From: JBFXAN01 sp050184225
Lineage (GTDB): Bacteria; Chloroflexota; Dehalococcoidia; CAUJGQ01
DNA length: 13,809 nt
Direction of reading: 5' to 3'
Assembly: GCA_050184225.1 (NCBI GenBank)
Contig: JBFXAN010000165.1
Coordinates: forward strand, 1-13,809
The position numbers were made by a program, and so were the translations under genes. Under the pieces are notes generated by a model that was given only the letters and a program-made list of their open reading frames with translations, did no database searches and was not told the DNA's origin. This document shows, one piece after another, positions 6,562 through 12,634 of this stretch. Numbering within the stretch: the first letter of the stretch is position 1; every line of letters starts with the position of its first letter.

Positions 6562-6690
6562 TCAGATGAGCGCGAACACCATGAAGATGGCGAAGCCGAG
6601 GATGTGGATCAGGCCGGCAACGGGGGACCCGCCGGTCATAAGCGCGGCGAAGGAATCGTGTCGACCATGCGGAATGTGACTCGGTGTCAT
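6562..6690 (-). CDS. Predicted 42-residue single-pass membrane protein
   Basis: This short gene reads MTPSHIPHGRHDSFAALMTG, then GSPVAGLIHILGFAIFMVFA and LI before TGA. The N-terminal ~20 residues are polar and contain three His and two Arg. Residues 24-42 form one hydrophobic helix long enough to span the membrane, and there is no signal-peptidase site. A strong AAGGAG lies 7 bp before the ATG. The second half of the gene strongly prefers G/C in third positions, like its neighbours. Together these favour a real small gene rather than chance. It lies alone on the minus strand between the dehydrogenase (+) and the next hydrolase (+). I do not recognise the family. Confidence 0.55.
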   Translation of the reverse strand: MTPSHIPHGRHDSFAALMTGGSPVAGLIHILGFAIFMVFALI

Positions 6691-6697
6691 ACAGTTG

Positions 6698-6703
6698 CTC
6701 CTT
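6698..6703 (-). promoter_or_regulatory. Ribosome binding site of the 42-residue membrane protein
   Basis: AAGGAG on the minus strand lies 7 bases before the ATG at 6690. It is among the best-placed Shine-Dalgarno sites in the window and is the main support for this short gene. Confidence 0.55.
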
Positions 6704-6827
6704 CTCGATGGTATGTCGTTGATCCTAGTGAACCGATCGCTCGTATGCGACCCAGCCGTCCGGCATGTACCGCTGGGGGTTGCCCCCCAGGCAAGAACGA
6801 TGTCATGGCGTCATAGGAACCCCGCGC

Positions 6828-7661
6828 ATGAACCCAACCAGCGCCTTCGTCGACACGGACAGCGTCCGCCTGCATTACGTCGACTGGGGTGGCGATCGCC
6901 CGCCGCTCGTGCTCGTCCACGCCACCGGCTTCCACGCCCGCCTCTGGGACCCATATGCCGAACGCCTGCGCGACCGCTTCCGTGTGATCGCCTACGACCA
7001 ACGCGGACACGGTGACTCGAGCCTGCCCGCCGATGGCATGGACTGGTCGCGGCTTCCGGCCGATCTCTACGCCCTGATCGAGTCGCTGGGCATCGAAGGC
7101 TGTTTCGCCGCGGGCCACTCCTCCGGCGGCGCCGCCGTCGGTGTCTGCGCGGCGCTCCATCCCGGCAGCATCAGCCGAACGGTGCTGATCGACCCGGTGC
7201 TGCGTGATACCAGAGCGGCGGGCGGCCCAGCCGCATCCAATCCGATGGCCGATCGCACGCGTCGGCGGCGGGCAGTATGGGAGAGTCCTCACCAGTTCGA
7301 GGAGGCGATGCGCCGGCGGGAGGCATTCGCCCGCTGGCGGCCCGAATTCATCTCCCTTTACGCTCACCACGGACTGCGCCGTCGTACTGACCGGCACTAC
7401 GAACTGAAGTGCCCGCCCGATATCGAGGCGGAAGTGTACGAGCACGCTCCTCGCTTCGACCCATGGCCCGCGCTTGCACGGATGGCCGTGCCGAGCCTCC
7501 TCCTTCGGGCGGCCGGCGACGAACCAGGTCGTGGTGTCGCCGCAACCGGCGCCGCCGCGCGCATACCCCTGTGCCGCGAGCAGGTGATTACGGCCTCGCA
7601 CTTCATCCCGATGGAGCAACCGGAACAGGTTCTCGCCGCGTTGACCGGCTTCTTCGCATAG
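6828..7661 (+). CDS. Alpha/beta hydrolase
   Basis: The 277-residue cytosolic protein has the alpha/beta-hydrolase fold of the large esterase, epoxide hydrolase and haloperoxidase-like group. The oxyanion motif is VLVHATGFHARLWDP (residues 28-42), then VIAYDQRGHGDS (53-64). The nucleophile elbow is AAGHSSGG (Ser98), so it is a Ser hydrolase and not an Asp-nucleophile dehalogenase. The catalytic His is His258 in ITASHFIPMEQPE. Asp231 in LLRAAGDE is the likely acid. The region after the elbow contains an Arg-rich, probably helical cap (about 140-190). The start at 6828 has AGGAA 8 bp upstream; the frame extends upstream to 6765, but that piece is not family-like. The substrate is not predictable. 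Confidence 0.87.
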   Translation: MNPTSAFVDTDSVRLHYVDWGGDRPPLVLVHATGFHARLWDPYAERLRDRFRVIAYDQRGHGDSSLPADGMDWSRLPADLYALIESLGIEGCFAAGHSSGGAAVGVCAALHPGSISRTVLIDPVLRDTRAAGGPAASNPMADRTRRRRAVWESPHQFEEAMRRREAFARWRPEFISLYAHHGLRRRTDRHYELKCPPDIEAEVYEHAPRFDPWPALARMAVPSLLLRAAGDEPGRGVAATGAAARIPLCREQVITASHFIPMEQPEQVLAALTGFFA

Positions 7662-7807
7662 TGTGCCGGATAGTTGAACATCTCCCGCCCGCTGAGATGA
7701 TGGCCAGGGAGTCGCCGGACAGCCAGCGGGCAATGGTGATCGGCGCCAGCAAGCGAGGTCTTCCGCTGGCCAATGAATCCGTCCCCTGCCTGCTACACGC
7801 CATGCCG

Positions 7808-8218
7808 CTAGCGCATCGCACCGCCCTGGGCGCGGGGGAGAGGCTGGAGCGTCAATTCCGGCATGGGAAAGTGACGCACGTTGGCGGTCACGAGTGTCGC
7901 ACCGTGCTCGACGGCGACGGCCGCAATCAGACAGTCGGTTGTCGAGAGTTGGATGCCCTGAGACCGATAGGCGCCGCGCCAGTCGCCGGCGCGGCGGGCG
8001 GCTCGTCGAGGAGTATGAAGGTATTCCATGGCATCGAGGAGTTGCGCCACGTGGCCGCGGTGCTCGGTCGGCAGCCCTGTCTGGACTTCACACTCAACCA
8101 CGGCACAAACACAGAGTTGATTTCCTTGCTGGTTGAGCCACCGGATGAAGTCGATTGTGCTAGCGATACCCTTGAGGTAGTCGATGATGGCATCGGTATC
8201 CAGCAGCGCGCGGATCAT
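7808..8218 (-). CDS. vapC: PIN-domain ribonuclease toxin, VapC family
   Basis: VapC toxins are Mg-dependent endoribonucleases, often cutting tRNA or rRNA, held inactive by the partner antitoxin. The 136-residue product shows the PIN acidic set: Asp7 in LLDTDAIIDYL, Glu42 in VVECEVQTG, Asp95 in STTDCLIAA, and Asn113 in TANVRHF where many relatives have Asp. The hydrophobic strand LVTANVRHF is typical. The start at 8218 overlaps the antitoxin stop as ATGA and has GGAGG 4 bp upstream within the antitoxin gene. An ATG 12 bp upstream would add MGGG and is less likely. The order antitoxin then toxin, with overlap, is the standard arrangement. All catalytic positions appear intact, so the toxin is probably functional. 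Confidence 0.9.
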   Translation of the reverse strand: MIRALLDTDAIIDYLKGIASTIDFIRWLNQQGNQLCVCAVVECEVQTGLPTEHRGHVAQLLDAMEYLHTPRRAARRAGDWRGAYRSQGIQLSTTDCLIAAVAVEHGATLVTANVRHFPMPELTLQPLPRAQGGAMR

Positions 8219-8505
8219 TCCACCTCCCAAGACCGGAGCGTCTCGTCGGTCACCACATCATCTTCCTGACGGAGGTCGCGGACCCATGCCGAGGTTTTCT
8301 CAGGCGTCGCCCAGTGGGGGATGTCGGCGTCCTTAAGCAAGCCCGCAGTGGCGACGAGCGCGGCGGTCAGCTTCTCACGACGCAGCTTCTCCTGCACGGC
8401 TTCGGTCATGAACTTGCTGCGGCGCCGATGGCCGACGAGCCGGTCCACTTCGTCGACAACCTCGCGCGGCAAAACGATGTGGATACGGTAATCTTCCTTG
8501 CGCAT
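8215..8505 (-). CDS. vapB: Ribbon-helix-helix-type antitoxin partner of VapC
   Basis: The 96-residue product has an N-terminal ribbon-helix-helix-like region: the beta strand YRIHIVLP (residues 6-13), then helix EVVDEVDRLVG, then RRRSKFMTEAVQEKLRREK. Such proteins bind their own promoter as dimers. The C-terminal half (about 46-96) is acidic with Trp residues (HWATPEK, SAWVRDL) and would wrap the toxin active site. The start at 8505 has AAAGG about 8 bp upstream. The frame is open further upstream to 8682, but that stretch contains the promoter. It could be named VapB or simply an RHH antitoxin; the toxin-neutralising role follows from context. Confidence 0.82.
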   Translation of the reverse strand: MRKEDYRIHIVLPREVVDEVDRLVGHRRRSKFMTEAVQEKLRREKLTAALVATAGLLKDADIPHWATPEKTSAWVRDLRQEDDVVTDETLRSWEVE

Positions 8506-8530
8506 CAGGGTGCCTTTTGAACCCATGCAA

Positions 8531-8558
8531 GCTATAGGGATAGAGCACCACACAGCAA
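8531..8558 (-). promoter_or_regulatory. Promoter of the vapBC operon
   Basis: On the minus strand, TTGCTG (8558-8553) and TATAGC (8536-8531) are separated by 16 bp. Transcription would start around 8524, giving a leader of roughly 20 nt before the ATG at 8505. Confidence 0.45.
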
Positions 8559-8563
8559 TGTGT
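8550..8563. promoter_or_regulatory. Palindromic operator candidate ACACA-GCAA-TGTGT
   Basis: A perfect 5-bp inverted repeat with a 4-base spacer covers the -35 box of the vapBC promoter. This is where an autoregulating RHH antitoxin would bind. Its role as an operator is inferred from position and symmetry. Confidence 0.45.
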
Positions 8564-8565
8564 AG

Positions 8566-8581
8566 TGTCAATGTGTCAATG
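8566..8581. repeat. Tandem 8-bp repeat TGTCAATG x2 upstream of vapBC
   Basis: Two exact, adjacent copies of TGTCAATG (CATTGACA on the minus strand) follow the palindrome directly. They may be further antitoxin sites. Each also contains TTGACA, a perfect -35 hexamer, but no -10 lies at the right distance. Confidence 0.5.
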
Positions 8582-8746
8582 CTCGGCCCATACCGACATC
8601 GAGGACGATCTGCCGCGCTGAAGACACAGCGCACCGTCGCCATCCCCCACCCCGCCATCGACGAGCGGAAGTTCCTCCTCATCCACGGAGAGACTTAGCA
8701 CTGCATCAGTCTCGAACCGATCGCCGCAACACGTAACGAGTTGAGC

Positions 8747-8775
8747 TTGCGGCGCCTGACCCGCTGCATTACCAT
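8747..8775 (+). promoter_or_regulatory. Candidate promoter of the MoxR-VWA operon
   Basis: TTGCGG (8747-8752) and TACCAT (8770-8775) are separated by 17 bp. This would give a leader of about 67 nt to the ATG at 8849. The match to consensus is moderate. Confidence 0.35.
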
Positions 8776-8848
8776 TCCGGCACGAAGGCGACAGTGACGT
8801 ATTGTCCGATTGAATCTACTCCGACGATTGAAGCCGGCGCCGAGATAG

Positions 8849-10174
8849 ATGGTTCCGCCCATGGAGCAACGCTCAACGGGTCACATACTGCAATCCTTCC
8901 CCGACTGGATGCCGGCAGAGGCGAACGCTCCCCGCGACCTTCACGAAGCGATCGAAGCCTTCAAGATCCCGTTCCGTCGGGTCAGCGACGTGGTCATCAG
9001 CCGCGAGCCGCTCGCCGAAGCGGCCGCCCTCGCCGTCGCGACCCATGAACATCTCCTCGTCCATTCCAAGCCGGGTAAGGCGAAGTCGCAGTTCGCCCGC
9101 TACCTCCTCGCCCAGTTCGACGGCGCGACCTATGAGAAGGGATTCACCGATGGAACCCTGGAGGAGGAGGTCGTCGGCGGCATCGAGGCGGATGCGTTCC
9201 GCCAGGGGATCGTGCACCGCAAGACGGACGGCACGCTCGTCACCGCCGACTGGGCCTTTCTCGACGAGTTCACGCGGGCGCAGCGCGGTACCTGGGATGT
9301 GATGCTCGGCATCCTCAACGAAGGAATCTTCCGCAATGGTTCAGAGATCGAGCACGCGCGGCTGCATACGGCCATCGCCGCCGCCAACTTCCTCGTCGCC
9401 ACCGAGCGGTTTCTCGCCGTGCGCGACCGCTTTGTCTATCAGGCGACCTTAGCCGACGAGGATTCCCGCCGCGTCGCGATTCGCATCGACCAGGTCCACG
9501 GCACGCCGCTGCCCGCCGTTCCAGCGGAGCAGCGGCTCCCGCTCAGTATCCCCCGCCACCTCAGCCAGATTGTGCTCGGCCACGACGCCAAGACGCGCGT
9601 CAACGTCCCCTATTGGATCTCCTTCCTCAAGAACGACATCATCCGGCGGACGACCCGGCTCGCGCATGCTCGATCGACACGGGGTGAAGCGGTTGACGAC
9701 CGGCTGATGTACATCAGCTCGCGGACGATGGCGAAGGCATCCGACTCGCTCAAAGCCTCGGCGCTGCTCAATCACCGCTGCGAGGTCACCAGAGACGACC
9801 TGTCCGCACTTCGATTTGCGATCACGACGATCGCCGGCGATGCCGCCGGACACGCCGACGGCGAGCGACTTTTCTACCAGGCGCTCCACGACGCCGAGCA
9901 CTACTACTCCGAAGATGACTATCACGCCGTCGATGACCTGTTGCACCTTGATGACATTTTCCAGGCGTATCGTCACGGCCAGCCGTTTCAGTTCCATATC
10001 CTGCCGGTGGGGATACGGAACCGGGTGCTGATCTTGATGCGCCGTCACGCGTGGGAAGATGTCACGACAGAGACGTTCCTCGATGCCGCGACCCATATCA
10101 GCTCGTCAAAGCCGGAAGTGATCGAGCTTCAGCAGGAGATCGTGCAGGAGATCAAACGTCATGACGAACAGTGA
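8849..10174 (+). CDS. MoxR/RavA-like AAA+ ATPase with altered Walker A
   Basis: The 441-residue product is an AAA+ ATPase of the MoxR family, which use ATP to remodel or load cofactors on partner proteins, usually with a VWA protein. MoxR hallmarks occur in order: Walker A region LLVHSKPGKAKSQFARYLL (residues 69-87), GTLEEEVVGGIEADAFRQG (102-120, equivalent to the EEVFGP segment), Walker B WAFLDEFTRA (135-144; Asp139, Glu140), LGILNEGIFRNG (153-164), sensor-1 AAANFL (Asn180), and candidate Arg-finger residues in VRDRFVYQ (192 and 194). The P-loop reads SKPGKAKS, so the first Gly of the usual GPPGxxKS is Ser. Lys79 and Ser80 are kept. The ~240 C-terminal residues are helical and not assignable by eye. 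The start at 8849 is uncertain; ATG at 8861 or 8909 is possible. It overlaps the VWA gene by 14 bp. Confidence 0.85.
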   Translation: MVPPMEQRSTGHILQSFPDWMPAEANAPRDLHEAIEAFKIPFRRVSDVVISREPLAEAAALAVATHEHLLVHSKPGKAKSQFARYLLAQFDGATYEKGFTDGTLEEEVVGGIEADAFRQGIVHRKTDGTLVTADWAFLDEFTRAQRGTWDVMLGILNEGIFRNGSEIEHARLHTAIAAANFLVATERFLAVRDRFVYQATLADEDSRRVAIRIDQVHGTPLPAVPAEQRLPLSIPRHLSQIVLGHDAKTRVNVPYWISFLKNDIIRRTTRLAHARSTRGEAVDDRLMYISSRTMAKASDSLKASALLNHRCEVTRDDLSALRFAITTIAGDAAGHADGERLFYQALHDAEHYYSEDDYHAVDDLLHLDDIFQAYRHGQPFQFHILPVGIRNRVLILMRRHAWEDVTTETFLDAATHISSSKPEVIELQQEIVQEIKRHDEQ

Positions 10175-11561
10175 GCGGCCGGTGTCGTACGCCGATTCGC
10201 CGCCGGCCGATCTGGCGGCGCTCTACCAGTCGTGGCGGATCGTCGAGCTCCTTGGCGAAACGATCGAGCAGCTTCCGCCGGAATGGCTGCACATCATGAA
10301 CATCGCCCGCACGCTGCTCGACGGCGATCCGATTCCGGGCATCAGTGTTCCCGATGACATCGCCGCGCTGGTCACGCGCGACCCCGAATTCACCTACGAA
10401 CGGCGCAAGGTCAGCATCACGCACAAGCATCAGCGGGCGCCGCTGGAAGACGAGCCGCAGGTACGTCCGATCGAGTCCTTTGCCGAATTTCCCCGCATCC
10501 TCATGAACCAGCGCATGTGGCAGTTCATCGACTCGGATCTCTTTTTCTACAAAATCTGCACCCATGACGTGCTGGTCAAAGAGAAAGAGATGAGCGACGA
10601 ATCGATTGACGAGGAGGTCGAGGACACGTTTGAGCAGCTTGTCAAGGTTGCAACACCGCCCCGCCGAAAGCGCCAGCGGGTGCTGGTCCTCCGCGACACG
10701 TCCAGCTCGATGAACGACGGCAATAAAGGGACGTTCGCCAAGGCGGTCGCCCTTGCCTATCTGATCAAGGCGCAGGAAGAGGGCGCGGAGGTCAGCGACC
10801 GAAGCTATGCGAACCGCGTCCACCCTCGCCTCCGTGCCACATCAGCCGATGGGTTCGCCCTCATTGCCCGGCGCATCCTCAAGGAGGGATATTACGGCAC
10901 GACCAACCTCGCCGACGCGCTCCGCATCACCATGGCGGAGATCCGCCGGGAAGAGGTCGGCTACGATCCGCATGCCCGCGCCAAGACGGAGATCCTGCTG
11001 ATCTCCGACTGTGAGAATCCGGTCGAGCTGCCGCCGCTGCCGCCGGGGGTGACGATCCATACGCTGCATCTGGAAGGCGGCAACGAAGGCCGAATGCTGC
11101 GCGACTATCAGTATCGACTCGCGGAGATCCAGCAGATCAGCACGATGTTCGTCCGGGTTGACACATCCGCCCTCCAGCTACCGAACACCGTCCGCGATGC
11201 CTGGGTGGTGCTGCAGGAGACAGCCGCGCTTCAGCAGGATCTCAACCCCAATCTCCTGCTCGAAGGCGCCGAACCTGATCCTGAGCTGCGCCGGCGCGCC
11301 CGCGAGGTCGAACAGCTGTCGATCATCTACGAGCGTATGGGCGAGCAGAGCAAACACTTTCGCGCGCTCAAATCGCGGCTCGGCCGTGGCCATGCGCGCG
11401 TCGACCTCAAGGACTTTGCCGGGCTCCGCTTCGTTTGGCTGGCGCTCGTGCGGCTGGGGCAACGCCTGCGGGAATTGGTTCACGCCACCGGTCACGCGCC
11501 GCCCCAGCACCACCTGATGGACGCCGGCATGGGACACATCGAATTTCGGCCAAAGGGTTAG
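10161..11561 (+). CDS. VWA-domain protein, partner of the MoxR ATPase (ViaA-like role)
   Basis: The 466-residue product has a central von Willebrand factor A domain (about 170-335) with a metal-ion-dependent adhesion site. The site comprises DTSSS (Asp179, Ser181, Ser183), the Thr in YYGTTNLADAL (247 or 248), and Asp283 in LLISDCE. The usual DxSGS is DTSSS here, so a Gly becomes Ser while the metal-binding Ser residues are kept. About 170 residues precede the VWA domain (including a helical, acidic stretch at 143-163) and ~130 mostly helical residues follow it. In ViaA the VWA domain is C-terminal, so this is not a simple ViaA orthologue. AGGAG lies 10 bp upstream, and the start is inside the MoxR gene (14-bp overlap). 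It has no signal peptide and no membrane helix, so it is probably cytosolic. It is expected to bind the MoxR hexamer and deliver or sense clients. Confidence 0.85.
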   Translation: MTNSERPVSYADSPPADLAALYQSWRIVELLGETIEQLPPEWLHIMNIARTLLDGDPIPGISVPDDIAALVTRDPEFTYERRKVSITHKHQRAPLEDEPQVRPIESFAEFPRILMNQRMWQFIDSDLFFYKICTHDVLVKEKEMSDESIDEEVEDTFEQLVKVATPPRRKRQRVLVLRDTSSSMNDGNKGTFAKAVALAYLIKAQEEGAEVSDRSYANRVHPRLRATSADGFALIARRILKEGYYGTTNLADALRITMAEIRREEVGYDPHARAKTEILLISDCENPVELPPLPPGVTIHTLHLEGGNEGRMLRDYQYRLAEIQQISTMFVRVDTSALQLPNTVRDAWVVLQETAALQQDLNPNLLLEGAEPDPELRRRAREVEQLSIIYERMGEQSKHFRALKSRLGRGHARVDLKDFAGLRFVWLALVRLGQRLRELVHATGHAPPQHHLMDAGMGHIEFRPKG

Positions 11562-11564
11562 CAC

Positions 11565-11774
11565 ATGGTCGTCGTCTATCTGCCCACCGGTCACAGTATT
11601 CAATTGGCCCGCGCCACCCGCGGCGATGTTGAACGGCTGCCCGGCAGCGGTCAAGGCTACAACGGCTTCGTCTTTCGCGATGCCGACGCGAAGATCGTCG
11701 CCATCTTCCGCCTCGAGCAGGTCGCCGGCTGGGCGATCGAAGGGGAGGAGTCCCTCAGCCCAGGCAGCGGATAG
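11565..11774 (+). CDS. Small 69-residue protein, third gene of the MoxR-VWA operon, unknown family
   Basis: It starts 3 bp after the VWA stop, with GGG about 8 bp upstream, and uses the same G/C-rich third positions as the genes before it, so it is very likely the operon's third member. The sequence alternates short hydrophobic strands: VVVYLPTG, YNGFVFRDADAKIVAIFRL and QVAGWAIEG. It looks like a small beta-rich fold without cysteines, membrane helix or signal peptide. I do not recognise a family. It could be a client, an adaptor or a regulator of the ATPase-VWA pair; this follows from position only. No hairpin plus T-run terminator is evident after it. Confidence 0.72.
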   Translation: MVVVYLPTGHSIQLARATRGDVERLPGSGQGYNGFVFRDADAKIVAIFRLEQVAGWAIEGEESLSPGSG

Positions 11775-11839
11775 TTTTAGAAACGGTGATCATACGCCGA
11801 TGTATCCACCGTCGACCGATATACGGCGCTAAGCAGTCG

Positions 11840-11848
11840 TGCTATGGT
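11840..11848 (+). promoter_or_regulatory. Extended -10 candidate promoter for the exported protein
   Basis: TGCTATGGT is an extended -10 element (TGn plus TATGGT) about 68 bp before the GTG start at 11916. No good -35 hexamer is found at 16-18 bp, so this is tentative. Confidence 0.28.
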
Positions 11849-11915
11849 GCGCGCCAGAATCCGCCGGCGATCGTTCGGCCGTCTGTGACCGTTGCCGGAA
11901 GTGAGGAGTGCGGGC

Positions 11916-12455
11916 GTGAAGCGAATCGGTGTGCTCTCCATCATCATCGGTGTGCTGCTGGCGACGACGGTAACAACGGCGGCCGCCCAGACCGGCGGAC
12001 CGACCGTGAGCCAGCTCCGTCAGGCGCTGCTGACCGAGGACGATCTGTGGGCCGCGTTTGAAGGTACCGACTTGATCGAAGATGACTCCGGCGATATCGA
12101 TGCCACGTATCCCGCCGTCTGGGTCGACTTTGTCGGACTCGTCACGGACGATTTCCTCACGATCGAGCTTCACGACGCCCGCAACGGTTCCCCGGACGCG
12201 ATCGTCCGCGGCCTGCTCGAAGACCTCGAGGCGGAGCAGGTCCGGGAAGTGACGCCAGCGGGCTACGGGACGGCCGGTGTCCGCTTCCGCTATGTCTTTG
12301 ACGAGCCGGATGGGGAGCGCTGGTATGGAGAGGCGGCGGCGTGGCGACAAGGGCAGATCGTCGTCGCGATCGTGGTCGAGAGCCTCGATGCTGATGCCTG
12401 CGTCTGCGAGCCCGCCGAGCTTCAGTACAATAAAGTTGTCGCGATGTTTCGCTAG
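11916..12455 (+). CDS. Exported protein of unknown function
   Basis: The 179-residue product has a clear signal peptide: MKR, a hydrophobic core at about residues 4-18 (IGVLSIIIGVLLATT), and an AAA-Q cleavage site near residue 24. It is therefore a secreted or membrane-released protein of about 155 residues. The mature part opens with SQLRQALLTEDDLWAAFEG and alternates strands and helices (VWVDFVGLV, LTIELHDA, GVRFRYVF, IVVAIVVESL). Two Cys (162 and 164, in ACVCEP) lie near the end and might form a vicinal disulfide or bind metal. There is no lipobox. GTG at 11916 is preferred, with GAGGAG 7 bp upstream; the in-frame TTG at 11892 would add 8 residues. The family is not recognised. It is probably monocistronic. 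Confidence 0.78.
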   Translation: MKRIGVLSIIIGVLLATTVTTAAAQTGGPTVSQLRQALLTEDDLWAAFEGTDLIEDDSGDIDATYPAVWVDFVGLVTDDFLTIELHDARNGSPDAIVRGLLEDLEAEQVREVTPAGYGTAGVRFRYVFDEPDGERWYGEAAAWRQGQIVVAIVVESLDADACVCEPAELQYNKVVAMFR

Positions 12456-12557
12456 CTTCCCTCGCGTCACGCCTGCGCGTTGACCAGGACACGCACTCGT
12501 TGCACCGGCCGCGCGCCTCTACGACTCTCACACACGATGGGGGTTAGGCGCCGGCTG

Positions 12558-12566
12558 TGCTCTAAT
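12558..12566 (+). promoter_or_regulatory. Extended -10 candidate promoter for the serine hydrolase
   Basis: TGCTCTAAT forms an extended -10 (TGn plus TCTAAT) about 68 bp upstream of the ATG at 12635. No good -35 hexamer is seen at the usual distance. Confidence 0.28.
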
Positions 12567-12634
12567 GCTCGCAACACGGCGACCGTGATGTCTCTGTGAG
12601 AAGACGCAGACCAAACGAGAAGGAGTCAGGCGAC

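Larger units (their letters stand above)
8506..8848. other. Divergent intergenic region between vapBC and the MoxR operon
   Basis: This 343-bp stretch holds the vapBC promoter and repeats at its left side and a candidate promoter for the MoxR operon at 8747-8775. In the middle (about 8585-8740) I see no convincing gene, RNA or terminator. Short open frames there have no ribosome binding site or recognisable product. Confidence 0.6.

Noticed and set aside
6773..6790. CTGGGGG-TTGC-CCCCCAG hairpin before the second hydrolase gene, considered as a terminator
   Set aside because: The stem is perfect, but no T-tract follows on either strand and no gene ends just before it on the plus strand. It may be a chance or leader structure.
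7662..7807. Possible gene remnant between the hydrolase and vapC
   Set aside because: Short open frames exist on both strands, but none has a ribosome site, conserved motif or clear similarity to a known protein.
8566..8581. Perfect TTGACA hexamers in the tandem octamers as the vapBC -35 box
   Set aside because: No -10-like hexamer lies 15-19 bp downstream of either copy. TTGCTG with TATAGC at 16 bp fits better.
9449..10096. Long open frame antisense to the MoxR gene
   Set aside because: It is the complement of conserved MoxR coding sequence with no ribosome binding site or family resemblance.
10152..10823. Long open frame antisense to the VWA gene
   Set aside because: The product has no recognisable domain and lies fully opposite a gene with intact motifs. 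Long antisense frames are expected in GC-rich DNA.
8849..11561. Direct naming of the pair as ravA and viaA
   Set aside because: The VWA domain is central and the ATPase C-terminal part cannot be matched by eye to the RavA LARA region. Only a functional analogy is supported.
11829..12470. 213-residue frame antisense to the exported-protein gene
   Set aside because: The plus-strand gene has a signal peptide and a good ribosome site. The antisense product has no features.
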